Shown here: positions 48,545 to 56,909 of the stretch, piece after piece
Layout: each line of letters starts with the position of its first letter
Numbering within the stretch: the stretch's first letter is position 1
Assembly: GCA_900317285.1 (NCBI GenBank)
Contig: ONGA01000004.1
Coordinates: 144,584-208,583, forward strand
Length of the DNA: 64,000 nucleotides
Direction: 5' to 3'
Source: an uncultured Bacteroidales bacterium
Lineage (GTDB): Bacteria; Bacteroidota; Bacteroidia; Bacteroidales; P3
Translations under genes and position numbers: made by a program
Notes under the pieces: model-generated
The model's database searches: none
Told to the model about the DNA's origin: nothing
The model's input: only the letters and a program-made list of their open reading frames with translations

Positions 48545-51103
48545 TTAATATGAGTAATAGCCATTGTTGTCTTGATAATTGCGACGCTTCTCGTATTTTA
48601 CATCACGGAGTGCGTCAGATTTGATATTTATCTGGAAGAACCAGCTGCGGTAATATCCGAAAGGCACCCAGCTCAGACGCATTTCCCAGCAGTGTAGGTC
48701 TCGGTATATATCCACTGTGGTGTAGGACATTCCTTTGTTTACAAAATCATAGCCGGTGGTCATAGCGACTTTCCAGTTTTTGGTCAGGCTGACGTTGCCC
48801 GACAGGCTGATGCTTTGTGTAGTCTGATGCTCCAACTTCATCTCACGGGCAACGAAGGTGTTCACATAACTGAAGTTGTAGTTGATACTGATGTTCCAAG
48901 GAACCGAGAAATCCACATAGCCACCAGTCATCAGCACAGGATTGTAGTTGTAGGGTGTCTGCAGGATGGTGCTGGTGGGATGCCCTTGACTATTACCTCC
49001 GTCTTTCTTGAAGGTATTGTTATTGAGACTATAAGAAAATTGTAAACTCCAGGTGGAATTATCCGTTCTGAAAAACTTCTTTTCTCTCTCCCATAGAAAT
49101 TCGTTATGCATGTTGCCCAATGAGTCAATGACGTAAGGACTGAATGAACCGCTGTAGTTGAGTACCAAGGTGCGGAATAGGGTAGTGCGACCCGATATCG
49201 ACAGTGCTGACCAGTTCAGCGAGTCGCGAGCCAAATCATACGACATAGAGAGATTCAGGCTCTCGATGAGAGGTATCTTTTTCACTTCGGCAGTGGTGTC
49301 AAAAGGATTCTGCACCTTGATCTCAAGATTGTTGCCTATTGCGAAACGGATTGAACCGCTTTGCCCGTCGGGGGGTCCGCCATAAAGGCTGTTCTGGAAA
49401 ATGGAGTAGCGGTGTACATAGCCGTTGGTATCAGTGTATTGCTTCCACCATCCAAGGCTTTCTTTCCCGAAATCAGGGTGATAGGAAAAACCAATAGTGG
49501 GGTTGATGACATGTCGCAACGCCTTCAACGGTCCTTTCTTGAACTGGAACATACCGTAGATACGCGTGGTTAGGGAGGAGCTGTAGTTAAAATCGCGGTT
49601 GGGTTTAAATCCGTAAATGGTATCTGTGGTCACTACCCCTGTCGTGCTGTTGTAGTTCTTTTCGATAGTAGACCAGTGCCATCTCTCATTATAGGTGATG
49701 GAGTTTGTCCAGTTGAAGAATTTCAGCACCTTGATGCTACTCGATAGTGGGATGCTGTGGGATATGCCATACTGCATGGCATCTAAGGTTCTAGGCTGGA
49801 ACAACTCCGTATCAACACTGGTAATATTGTTCTCCGCATTCAATACATAGCTCAGCGAAATGTTTTCCCACCAGCGGTAACTCCCAGAAGGATTCTTGCG
49901 GCGCAAGGGATAGAAGGTGGTGCTGGATAGCGATACACCCGGTAGTTTCAAGTTGATGATACCTGTCTGCACGTTATAACTTTCGCGTGCTGAGGCAGAG
50001 ATGTTGAAATAGGAGCCCAGTTTCGACGAGAAACTGATAGATGATGTTGTGGTGCTATTGAAATAATCGTTGCGGTTAGTGGTGTTCTTATTGTAATTGC
50101 GGCTTTGAAGGTTGACGTTGGCGGAGAAACGGCTATAGGGGTTGGATTTGGGATCCTGATCATGAGTCCAGTTCACTTTGAAGTCGCTGAATGCATTGAA
50201 AGTGTTGCTGTCGCCACGGATACCTTCATAGGTGATACCGTACCGGACATCGAATTGTCCCTTGTATTTATACCGTTTGTAGTAATTCGACTTGGCTTCG
50301 GCTGCCCAACTTAAGTTGGTAAAGATGTCTCCGATGAGGGCAAGATCCCAGTTGTCATTGATGGCAAAGTAATAACCTCCATCTTTGAGGTAGTATCCGC
50401 GATAGTTCATCCATCCGTAGGAAGGGATGAGTACTCCTGACCGGCGGGTATGCGTAATGGGGAAGAAGGCGAAGGGGAGTGCAATGGGAGTGGGTACATC
50501 TTCAATGCTTAGCCAGGCGGGGCCAGTTACTATTTTGTCACCAGTAACGAGTTTCGACTTGGTGAAATTGATGGCGAAATGTGGGTGGGCATAATTGCAT
50601 GTGGTGTAGCTTCCGCCACTGAGGTACATTACAGAATCGTTGATTTTCTTCACCTTGTGTCCATGAAGGAAGCCCTCTCCTTCTTGTGTGATAACACCGT
50701 TGATAATGCCTTTCTTGGTGCTGTAGTTGAACGTTATGGTATCAGCATGGTATTCGGAACCTCCTTGTTTGAAGAAAGGACGTCCTACGATGTTCTTTGC
50801 TGTATCAGTAATGCCGTGAGCTTGTAGTGTTTGTTGGTCAAAGTCCACCACAATTCGTTCCGCATTCAGCAGCATGCTGTCATAGTCAATGCTTCCGTCC
50901 CCAAAGAGGTAGGCTTTCCGTGAGGTAAGATCCATTGCGACAGAGTCTTTGGACTTATACTTAATGACCTTGTCAATAGCATTCTCCGACACTTTCATCA
51001 ACGTGTCAATATCGGATTGTGCTGTCGCCGGTATTGTCGTGAGAAATAGCAGTGCACCAAGGACCGTAGTAATGGTTTTTCGTATGTTTTTTTGTAGTTT
51101 CAA
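48545..51103 (-). CDS. lptD: LPS-assembly outer-membrane protein LptD (OstA family)
   Basis: An 852-residue protein that would insert lipopolysaccharide into the outer leaflet. It has a signal peptide (VLGALLFLTTIPATAQ), an N-terminal OstA-like domain about residues 50-170 (SRKAYLFGDGSIDYDSMLLNAERIVVDF), then a long region of alternating amphipathic strands rich in Tyr, Trp and Asn that should form the beta-barrel (RRSGVLIPSYGWMNYRGYYLKDGGYYFAIND). The frame has only a TTG codon (51103) before the signal peptide; no ATG fits, so a TTG start is proposed. Divergent from the amidase gene with a shared palindromic promoter region. Confidence 0.9.
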   Translation of the reverse strand: MKLQKNIRKTITTVLGALLFLTTIPATAQSDIDTLMKVSENAIDKVIKYKSKDSVAMDLTSRKAYLFGDGSIDYDSMLLNAERIVVDFDQQTLQAHGITDTAKNIVGRPFFKQGGSEYHADTITFNYSTKKGIINGVITQEGEGFLHGHKVKKINDSVMYLSGGSYTTCNYAHPHFAINFTKSKLVTGDKIVTGPAWLSIEDVPTPIALPFAFFPITHTRRSGVLIPSYGWMNYRGYYLKDGGYYFAINDNWDLALIGDIFTNLSWAAEAKSNYYKRYKYKGQFDVRYGITYEGIRGDSNTFNAFSDFKVNWTHDQDPKSNPYSRFSANVNLQSRNYNKNTTNRNDYFNSTTTSSISFSSKLGSYFNISASARESYNVQTGIINLKLPGVSLSSTTFYPLRRKNPSGSYRWWENISLSYVLNAENNITSVDTELFQPRTLDAMQYGISHSIPLSSSIKVLKFFNWTNSITYNERWHWSTIEKNYNSTTGVVTTDTIYGFKPNRDFNYSSSLTTRIYGMFQFKKGPLKALRHVINPTIGFSYHPDFGKESLGWWKQYTDTNGYVHRYSIFQNSLYGGPPDGQSGSIRFAIGNNLEIKVQNPFDTTAEVKKIPLIESLNLSMSYDLARDSLNWSALSISGRTTLFRTLVLNYSGSFSPYVIDSLGNMHNEFLWEREKKFFRTDNSTWSLQFSYSLNNNTFKKDGGNSQGHPTSTILQTPYNYNPVLMTGGYVDFSVPWNISINYNFSYVNTFVAREMKLEHQTTQSISLSGNVSLTKNWKVAMTTGYDFVNKGMSYTTVDIYRDLHCWEMRLSWVPFGYYRSWFFQINIKSDALRDVKYEKRRNYQDNNGYYSY

Positions 51104-51123
51104 AAGCCTATTTCAACATTGAT

Positions 51124-51175
51124 TTTGAGCATTCAAATATTCTTCGTATCTTTGCATTTTCGATTTGCAAAGATA
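51124..51175. promoter_or_regulatory. Face-to-face promoters in a palindrome between lptD and amidase
   Basis: Plus strand: TTTG (51124-51127), 19 nt, TATCTTTG (51147-51154). Minus strand: the same octamer read from 51175 to 51168. Together they form a perfect inverted repeat, TATCTTTGCA (51147-51156) and TGCAAAGATA (51166-51175), with 9 nt between. Both predicted start sites fall near 51161. The plus promoter has the better -33 box. Confidence 0.6.
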
Positions 51176-51220
51176 GAATTATTTATGCAATTCTAAAAAC
51201 AAAAAAATATCAAACTGACA

Positions 51221-52981
51221 ATGAGACGTTTACTGGCACTTATTACTATCTTTACACTATGTGTGACACCTGTCTTTTCGCAAAAAAAAGACACTTACAA
51301 AGTGCGTACGGTGGTTATTGACCCTGGTCATGGTGGGGCGAAACCGGGTGCCCGTGGAGGACGTTCGCTCGAAAAAAACATTACGCTTGCTGTGGCGAAA
51401 AAATTCGGTAAACTCATCTCCGATAACTACCCCAATGTGAAAGTAATCTATACACGTACTACCGACGTCGATATTTCTCTTGCCGAGCGTGCCCATATCG
51501 CCAACCGAAACAAGGCTGACCTTTTCATCTCTATCCACGCCAACTCTCATCCCACATCCTCCCCTACAGGCGTCGAGACTTTCGTTATGGGTCTCTCGGA
51601 AAGTCGAGCCAATCTTGAAGTGGCAAAGAAAGAAAATGCTGATATCCTGCTTGAGGATGACTATAAGAGTAACAAGGCTTACGAGGGTTTTGATCCCAAT
51701 TCACCCGAGAACTCCATCATCTTTTCCCTCTTTCAGAATGCTTTCCTTGAGAAAAGCTTGAATTTTGCCCAAGCCATCCAAAATCAGTACAAGAAGAATC
51801 TCAAAACCATCAACCGTGGAGTCAAGCAAGCGGAGCTTTTCGTCCTCTATAAGACTTCTATGCCTTCCGTTCTTACCGAGATAGGATTCATCAGCAACCC
51901 TGCGGAGGAGGCGTTCATGAACACAGAAGAGGGACAGGCACAGATTGCCATCTGCCTCTTCAATGCTTTCATGAACTTTAAGGCGTCGGAAGAGGGAACT
52001 TCGCGGATCGCCAATCCCAAGATTGACATCAGCGGATACCATTCTCCTGGTGAGACTAAACCGAAACCCGAGGAGCAACAAGTGGCCGTTAACGAGCCGG
52101 TGAAACAGCAGCCGAAGACCGATATCACGACCCGCCCCGTTCCTTCTGTGGAGCCGATAAAACAGAAAGAGGCTCCTGTAGAGACGCAGGAGGTAAAACC
52201 CGAACCTCAAATCAAACCGCAATCCGAGCTTATAGTTGAGTCTGTTGCAACTCCAAAAGAAGGACTTAATAAAGAGGAGTTGCAGCCAGAAATCAAAAAG
52301 GAGCCTCGGGTGGAGCCCCAGCAGAAACCTGCTCCCCAAGTAGAGGCCTCAATCCCCGTCCCCCAGACTATTCCGGCGCCTGCCGACAAGCGGAAACTGG
52401 AGCCTCCGGTAAATACTGCTGGTACTGATGCGCAAATTTACTATACAGTACAATTCGCCACTTCGTCACGTCATCTTGATGCCTCTGATCCTGACCTTGG
52501 CGGTGTTCCTAATATTGATTGTTATCGCAATGGTGCACTCTATTGCTATTCTGTAGGTAGGTTTGCTGCTTTCCAGGATGCCTCCAAGTATTGCGCTGAA
52601 GTGCAAGATAAAACTCCCTTCAACGATGCATGGGTCGTAAGTCGCAAGGCTGTTGATGCCATCAGTCTGGCTCCCAAGGCTGCGACCGAGAAGAAGTCCA
52701 TTGCGGAATCTCAGATCACTCCAACTCCCAAGCCTACCACCGCCACAAAGGCACGTCCGGGGATGGTCTTTACAGTCCAGTTTGCCTCTTTGCCGCGTCT
52801 GTTGAAGAAAGGCGACCCCGACCTTTTCGATATTCGCGACTTTAAGGCCACACGGGCTGGCCGTTACTATGTCTACACTGCCGGTAGCTATGCTACACGT
52901 GAGGAGGCAGAGGCTCGTTGTGCTACCATCAAGAGCAAGACTCCTTTCAAGGATGCCATAGTTATCGAGGTAAAAAAATAG
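51221..52981 (+). CDS. N-acetylmuramoyl-L-alanine amidase with SPOR-like domains
   Basis: A periplasmic zinc amidase (Amidase_3) cutting the bond between MurNAc and L-alanine in peptidoglycan, usually at division sites. Signal peptide at residues 1-20 (TLCVTPVFSQ). The catalytic domain, about 28-250, shows the zinc ligands in VVIDPGHGG, a Glu in GGRSLEKN and His in LFISIHANSH, plus the catalytic Glu in VLTEIGFISN. A Pro/Lys/Glu-rich linker covers about 265-400. Two SPOR-like repeats follow (YTVQFATSSRHLDASDPDL... and FTVQFASLPRLLKKGDPDL...YVYTAGSYATREEAEARC), which would bind denuded glycan at the septum. The two-repeat ending makes it longer than simple AmiC proteins. Confidence 0.93.
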   Translation: MRRLLALITIFTLCVTPVFSQKKDTYKVRTVVIDPGHGGAKPGARGGRSLEKNITLAVAKKFGKLISDNYPNVKVIYTRTTDVDISLAERAHIANRNKADLFISIHANSHPTSSPTGVETFVMGLSESRANLEVAKKENADILLEDDYKSNKAYEGFDPNSPENSIIFSLFQNAFLEKSLNFAQAIQNQYKKNLKTINRGVKQAELFVLYKTSMPSVLTEIGFISNPAEEAFMNTEEGQAQIAICLFNAFMNFKASEEGTSRIANPKIDISGYHSPGETKPKPEEQQVAVNEPVKQQPKTDITTRPVPSVEPIKQKEAPVETQEVKPEPQIKPQSELIVESVATPKEGLNKEELQPEIKKEPRVEPQQKPAPQVEASIPVPQTIPAPADKRKLEPPVNTAGTDAQIYYTVQFATSSRHLDASDPDLGGVPNIDCYRNGALYCYSVGRFAAFQDASKYCAEVQDKTPFNDAWVVSRKAVDAISLAPKAATEKKSIAESQITPTPKPTTATKARPGMVFTVQFASLPRLLKKGDPDLFDIRDFKATRAGRYYVYTAGSYATREEAEARCATIKSKTPFKDAIVIEVKK

Positions 52982-52990
52982 CCATCCGAT

Positions 52991-53683
52991 ATGATTGAAA
53001 TCAAAGATATTACTAAAGTCTACGGTACTCAGCATGCCCTCGACCATGTCTCCTTCTCGGTTCGTCAAGGAGAAATAGTTGGTTTGCTTGGCCCGAACGG
53101 TGCCGGCAAGTCGACGCTCATGAAAATCATTGCCTGCTATATTCCCCCTACCGATGGAGAGGTTAGCGTCTGTGGACACAGTATCTATGATGACGCCATT
53201 GCTGTCCGCCGCTGCATCGGTTATCTGCCGGAACTCAACCCGCTCTATCCTGACATGTACGTCCGTGAATACCTCCGTTTTATGGCAGGTCTCTCCGGCA
53301 TAAAAGATACCCATTCGCGAGCCGACGAGATGATTGAGTTGACGGGTCTCACCCCCGAAGCCCACAAGCGTATAGGCCAGCTCTCCAAGGGTTATCGTCA
53401 GCGTGTCGGATTGGCACAGGCGCTCATCCACGATCCCAAGGTCCTCATACTTGACGAGCCCACTACGGGACTTGATCCCAACCAGCTCGAGTTTATCCGC
53501 AACGTGATCCGTAACGCCGGCAAGGACAAGGTCGTCCTGCTTTCCACTCACATCATGCAGGAGGTCGAAGCCATGTGCTCGCGCGCCGTTATCATCAGCC
53601 AGGGTCGTATTGTCGCCGACGAAAGCATGAACGACCTGAATGCGAAGAAGCTCACCGAACAGTTCCATCGTCTTACCGAATAA
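52991..53683 (+). CDS. gldA: GldA-type ABC transporter ATP-binding protein, short
   Basis: A cytoplasmic ABC ATPase of 230 residues with Walker A GPNGAGKST, signature LSKGYRQRVGLAQAL, Walker B VLILDEPTTGLD and H-loop LSTHIMQEVEAM. The phrases GYLPELNPLYPDMYVREYLRF and IGQLSKGYRQRVGLA are characteristic of GldA, the ATPase linked to gliding motility in Bacteroidota. Typical GldA is about 300 residues; this one stops soon after the ATPase core, lacking the usual C-terminal extension. No permease genes (gldF, gldG) are adjacent, so a motility role is doubtful. It is 9 nt downstream of the amidase gene. Confidence 0.8.
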   Translation: MIEIKDITKVYGTQHALDHVSFSVRQGEIVGLLGPNGAGKSTLMKIIACYIPPTDGEVSVCGHSIYDDAIAVRRCIGYLPELNPLYPDMYVREYLRFMAGLSGIKDTHSRADEMIELTGLTPEAHKRIGQLSKGYRQRVGLAQALIHDPKVLILDEPTTGLDPNQLEFIRNVIRNAGKDKVVLLSTHIMQEVEAMCSRAVIISQGRIVADESMNDLNAKKLTEQFHRLTE

Positions 53684-53704
53684 AACATCAAACCCCATAA
53701 TTCC

Positions 53705-54526
53705 ATGACAAGACAAGATCTCATCGCCCTCATCCGCGAACGTCGCTCCTTCCTTTGCGTCGGTCTCGATACCGATCCCGCCAAGATGCCTGCACACCTG
53801 CAGGGTGAGCGCGACGGCGTCTTCCGTTTCAACCGTGCAATTGTCGACGCCACAATCGACCTCTGCGTGGCCTACAAGCCCAATATTGCCTTTTACGAGG
53901 CTTTGGGTCTCGAAGGTCTCCGGCAGCTCAAGCTTACCATGGACTATATTCACTCCCTGAAGAAACCGGTATTCACCATAGCCGATGCCAAGCGCGGGGA
54001 TATTGGTAATACTTCCGAGCGCTATGCTCGTGCATTCCTCGACCCCAAGGGTGACTTCAACTTTGATGCTATCACGGTGGCCCCCTATATGGGTGCTGAC
54101 AGTGTCCAACCCTTCACCGTATATGACGGCAAGTGGGTCATTCTGCTCGCCCTCACTTCCAACAAGGGGGCTTTCGACTTCCAACTCAGCGAGGGTCGGG
54201 AGGGAACACCCCTCTACCAGCGTGTCCTCCAGACATCCAAGCAATGGGGGAATGAAGACAATATGATGTATGTTGTCGGAGCCACCAAGGCCGACATGCT
54301 CGCCGACGTCCGCCGCATTGTCCCCGGTTCTTTCCTCCTTGTTCCTGGTGTGGGCGCTCAGGGCGGAAGCCTCGAGGAAGTTTGCCGCTACGGTCTTAAT
54401 GGCGACTGTGGTCTCCTGGTCAATTCCTCTCGCGGTATCATCTACGCTTCCAACGAGATGGACTTCGCTGAGGCTGCTGCCCGCGAGGCACAGAAACTTC
54501 AACAACAGATGGCGGCAGTGCTATGA
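53705..54526 (+). CDS. pyrF: Orotidine 5'-phosphate decarboxylase (type 2)
   Basis: This enzyme makes UMP from OMP in the last step of pyrimidine synthesis. The 273-residue length and the motif VFTIADAKRGDIGNTSERYA (catalytic Asp/Lys) fit the long type 2 subfamily. LCVGLDTDPAKMP near the N-terminus and FLLVPGVGAQGG near the C-terminus are phosphate and pyrimidine-binding elements. It overlaps the next gene by 4 nt. Confidence 0.96.
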   Translation: MTRQDLIALIRERRSFLCVGLDTDPAKMPAHLQGERDGVFRFNRAIVDATIDLCVAYKPNIAFYEALGLEGLRQLKLTMDYIHSLKKPVFTIADAKRGDIGNTSERYARAFLDPKGDFNFDAITVAPYMGADSVQPFTVYDGKWVILLALTSNKGAFDFQLSEGREGTPLYQRVLQTSKQWGNEDNMMYVVGATKADMLADVRRIVPGSFLLVPGVGAQGGSLEEVCRYGLNGDCGLLVNSSRGIIYASNEMDFAEAAAREAQKLQQQMAAVL

Positions 54527-54990
54527 AAAACCAGCTCACTCTCCGCATTCTGCTTGTCCTCAGCCTCATCAACGCTGTGGGCTCCGCCGTCTCCTTCTCT
54601 TTCATGGCGGCGCTGATGCCCTATTTCCATAATTTCTACTCTCTCCATTCCGACATGTTTCCCGCCGAGTTCCTCACCGTATGGAACCGTATCGTGGAGA
54701 TACCGCGTCCCTATTTTGCTGCTGGCGCGGTACTTTATATATTGGAAATAGTCGGATGTATCCTCATGTGGCGTCTCCGTAGTTCTGGATTCCACTGCTA
54801 TACACTCTCGCAGCTCCTTCTTCTCCTTTTGCCTCTGCTTTCTCTGGGCAAAGGATTCATCGGACTGGGTGACATCATGTTCTCTCTCTTGTTCGTCGCC
54901 ATCTACTACATGAAACTCAAGTCATTGGGGGTCTTCTCTCCCGAGACGGACACAACTTCCGACGCCGATACTGATAACGCTGGAGAATAA
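54523..54990 (+). CDS. Four-helix integral membrane protein of unknown function
   Basis: A 155-residue hydrophobic protein beginning in the ATGA overlap with pyrF. About four membrane segments are visible (near residues 8-30, 62-85, 95-110, 115-132), followed by an acidic tail (ETDTTSDADTDNAGE). I recognise no family motif. Translational coupling to pyrF suggests co-expression only. A bidirectional terminator follows. Confidence 0.75.
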   Translation: MKNQLTLRILLVLSLINAVGSAVSFSFMAALMPYFHNFYSLHSDMFPAEFLTVWNRIVEIPRPYFAAGAVLYILEIVGCILMWRLRSSGFHCYTLSQLLLLLLPLLSLGKGFIGLGDIMFSLLFVAIYYMKLKSLGVFSPETDTTSDADTDNAGE

Positions 54991-55009
54991 TCCAGACTTC
55001 GACAAAATA

Positions 55010-55037
55010 ATAAGCCCCGCCAGCTGGCGGGGCTTAT
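55010..55037. terminator. Bidirectional terminator
   Basis: A 28-bp perfect palindrome (arms ATAAGCCCCGCCAG / CTGGCGGGGCTTAT) between the convergent membrane-protein and kal genes. T-rich tracts lie on the plus side and A-rich tracts (AAAATAATA) on the other. Confidence 0.85.
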
Positions 55038-55057
55038 CTCATTATTCACTACTTCTT

Positions 55058-55663
55058 TTATTTTTTCTTGGTTGTAGCTTTCTTGGTTGTAGCCTTTTTG
55101 GCGGGCGCTTTCTTAGCAACGGGCTTCTGGACGGCAGCAGCCTTTGTTGCAACAGCCGCTTTCTTGGCGGTGGCTACTTTCTTGACAGCGGCCACTTTTG
55201 TGGCGACGGTCTTTTTGACAGCCTCTTTCTTGTCGGCTACTTTCTTGGCGACGACGGCCTTCTTGGCAGCGGGCTTGTTGTAGCGCTGGCAATCCATCGG
55301 GGTGACGCAGGTGCCGGTAGCACGAGCCACGAGGATGCGCTCTTCGAGCACCTCGGCGGCGCTGGCGCTGATTTCCGGCAGGGTGCGGATGACCTTGTAG
55401 GCTTCGAATTTCATCTTGCGGCTGGTGTTACCCACGTGGGTGATTTCGCCGTAAGCCTCGATATAGTCGCCGGCATAGACGGGAGCCTTGAACTCCACCA
55501 TGTCATAGGCGCAGAACAGACCTTCGTCACCGTCTTGTTTGATAAGAAGTTCGGTAGCCACGTCACCAAAGAGGTGGACCATGTGGGCTCCGTCAACGAG
55601 ATTTCCGCCGTAGTGGGCGTCTTTGGCGCTCATGCGAACGCGAAGCATAGATGTAACTGCCAT
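55058..55663 (-). CDS. kal: 3-aminobutyryl-CoA ammonia-lyase with Lys/Ala-rich C-terminal tail
   Basis: Residues 1-128 are a hot-dog fold enzyme of lysine fermentation that removes ammonia from L-3-aminobutyryl-CoA to give crotonyl-CoA. The sequence [20 protein letters not shown], then [19 protein letters not shown] and [15 protein letters not shown], is close to known Kal proteins, which are about 125-130 residues. Here the chain continues for about 73 residues made almost only of Lys, Ala, Val and Thr ([20 protein letters not shown]...[13 protein letters not shown]), like histone H1 or bacterial Hc1 tails. The tail is in frame without a shift. Other lysine pathway genes (kamDE, kdd, kce) are not in the window. 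The gene is separated from atoD by a four-helix-bundle element. Confidence 0.88.
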   Translation of the reverse strand: MAVTSMLRVRMSAKDAHYGGNLVDGAHMVHLFGDVATELLIKQDGDEGLFCAYDMVEFKAPVYAGDYIEAYGEITHVGNTSRKMKFEAYKVIRTLPEISASAAEVLEERILVARATGTCVTPMDCQRYNKPAAKKAVVAKKVADKKEAVKKTVATKVAAVKKVATAKKAAVATKAAAVQKPVAKKAPAKKATTKKATTKKK

Positions 55664-55665
55664 AT

Positions 55666-55730
55666 TTTTAAGATTTAAAGATTTAATGTTTTAAAGATTA
55701 AAAGGATTAGGGGTGGAAAGGACTAAAAGA
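55666..55730. repeat. Left short-repeat array of four-helix element 1
   Basis: AT-rich repeats built on AAAAGATT / AGATTTAA with a period near 8 run from just upstream of the kal start to the stop of the four-helix gene. They are inverted relative to the array at 56088-56127. Confidence 0.65.
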
Positions 55731-56087
55731 TTAATTATGCTGGTTCCCTTGTTGATATCGGATAAGATTGTTTATCCCTGCAGATATCATTCTGCATAAA
55801 TCAGACATTCGCTGTTGCTGCTCTGCCGAACAAAAACCAAATTCCCCACATAGATAAAGCATACTGCGTACTTCAGCGCAACTGCCCTTGGCAACGTTTA
55901 AGAAATGGATGTAGGCTTGGGTGGAACCGATTTCACTGCCTTCGGCGATGTTATTCATGATAGAGACCGATGCTCTTTGAATTTGATCGCGGAACCCCCA
56001 GTCTCTGCTATCCTGCATCATTTCGTATACGCCCTTTGTCAGTTCCTTGGCTTGTTGCCAAATGCTGAGCTCTTCAAAGTAGGCCAT
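55731..56087 (-). CDS. Four-helix-bundle protein (23S rRNA-IVP/Avd-like), copy 1
   Basis: A 118-residue helical protein (MAYFEELSIWQQAKELTKGV ... FRDQIQRASVSIMNNIAEGSEIG) of the four-helix-bundle family found in 23S rRNA intervening sequences and related to retroelement Avd proteins. The RxSxSIxxNIAEG motif is diagnostic. The family is thought to bind nucleic acid, but its role is unsettled. The gene plus its flanking repeat arrays fills the whole gap between atoD and kal and points the same way as both. Confidence 0.9.
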   Translation of the reverse strand: MAYFEELSIWQQAKELTKGVYEMMQDSRDWGFRDQIQRASVSIMNNIAEGSEIGSTQAYIHFLNVAKGSCAEVRSMLYLCGEFGFCSAEQQQRMSDLCRMISAGINNLIRYQQGNQHN

Positions 56088-56127
56088 TTGTTGCGGGGAC
56101 TTTTAATCTTTTAATCTTTTCGACTTT
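56088..56127. repeat. Right short-repeat array of four-helix element 1
   Basis: Tandem 8-bp units TTTTAATC, TTTTAATC, TTTTCGAC, TTTTTATC between the start of the four-helix gene and the stop of atoD. These are the reverse complement of the AAAAGATT-type units on the other side of the gene. Confidence 0.7.
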
Positions 56128-56775
56128 TTATCCTTTAATAATGTAATCAACAAAAATACCGGGGGTCTTCACGTTCTCGGGAGCTATGCTGCCGGTCTTG
56201 ACAATCTCCTGCGGCTCGACGATGACAGTGTCGGCGGCGGTGGCCATCATGGGGCAGAAATTCTGGCTGGTGCCCTTGTAGACCAGGTTGCCTTCTTCGT
56301 CGCTGATGTTGGCGCCGATGATGGCGACGTCGGCATGCACGGGTTTCTCCAGCAAATACTCCTTGCCGTCAACGGTCACTTTCTGCTTGCCGTTTTCCAC
56401 CACGGTGCCGAGACCCGTCTGGGTCAGCACTCCACCGAGTCCGGCGCCGGCGGCGCGGATCTGCTCGGCCAGCGTGCCCTGGGGCTGCAGGGTCACCTTC
56501 AGCTCACCGGCATTCATCTGGTCGATGGTGTTGTTGTTGGTGCCGATATGGGTGGCGATAAGTTCTTTCACCTGATGGTTGGTGATGAGTTTGCCAACAC
56601 CCACTTCCGGATAGGCGGTGTCGTTGCAGATGATGGTGAGATTCTTCACATTGCGGGCAACCAGTTCGTCAATCAGGGCGATAGGGTTGCCAACACCCAA
56701 AAATCCTCCGACCATTACGGTCATGCCGTCGTGAATTTTGTCGGCGGCTTCTTTTACTGAGACAAATTTGTTCAT
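56128..56775 (-). CDS. atoD: Acetoacetate/butyrate CoA-transferase subunit alpha
   Basis: A 215-residue subunit of a family I CoA-transferase, which with AtoB/AtoA-type beta subunit moves CoA between acetoacetate or butyrate and acetate during amino-acid fermentation. The VMVGGFLGVGNPIALIDEL stretch is the family I N-terminal signature; GGVLTQTGLGT and NFCPMMATAADTVIVE are further conserved segments. ATG 56775 (MNKFVSVKEAADKI) is preferred to an upstream extension. The beta subunit normally follows directly; here a four-helix element and kal follow instead, so the partner must be encoded elsewhere. Confidence 0.9.
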   Translation of the reverse strand: MNKFVSVKEAADKIHDGMTVMVGGFLGVGNPIALIDELVARNVKNLTIICNDTAYPEVGVGKLITNHQVKELIATHIGTNNNTIDQMNAGELKVTLQPQGTLAEQIRAAGAGLGGVLTQTGLGTVVENGKQKVTVDGKEYLLEKPVHADVAIIGANISDEEGNLVYKGTSQNFCPMMATAADTVIVEPQEIVKTGSIAPENVKTPGIFVDYIIKG

Positions 56776-56820
56776 GATATATACTATTTTACAGATATTT
56801 ACGTTATCAGTTTCAAAATG

Positions 56821-56850
56821 CAAATATACTACTTTTTTGTAATTCACAAA
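56821..56850 (-). promoter_or_regulatory. atoD promoter
   Basis: On the minus strand: TTTG (56850-56847), 18-nt spacer, TATATTTG (56828-56821). Start near 56813, about 40 nt before the atoD ATG. Confidence 0.65.
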
Positions 56851-56856
56851 AAAAAA

Positions 56857-56888
56857 TTTGCATGGATAGCGAAATATGAGTACTTTTG
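56857..56888 (+). promoter_or_regulatory. Promoter of the secreted 213-aa protein gene
   Basis: TTTG (56857-56860), 20-nt spacer, TACTTTTG (56881-56888). Back to back with the atoD promoter and separated from it by an A/T tract. Confidence 0.65.
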
Positions 56889-56909
56889 CAGTTTGAAAAC
56901 TAACAGGAT

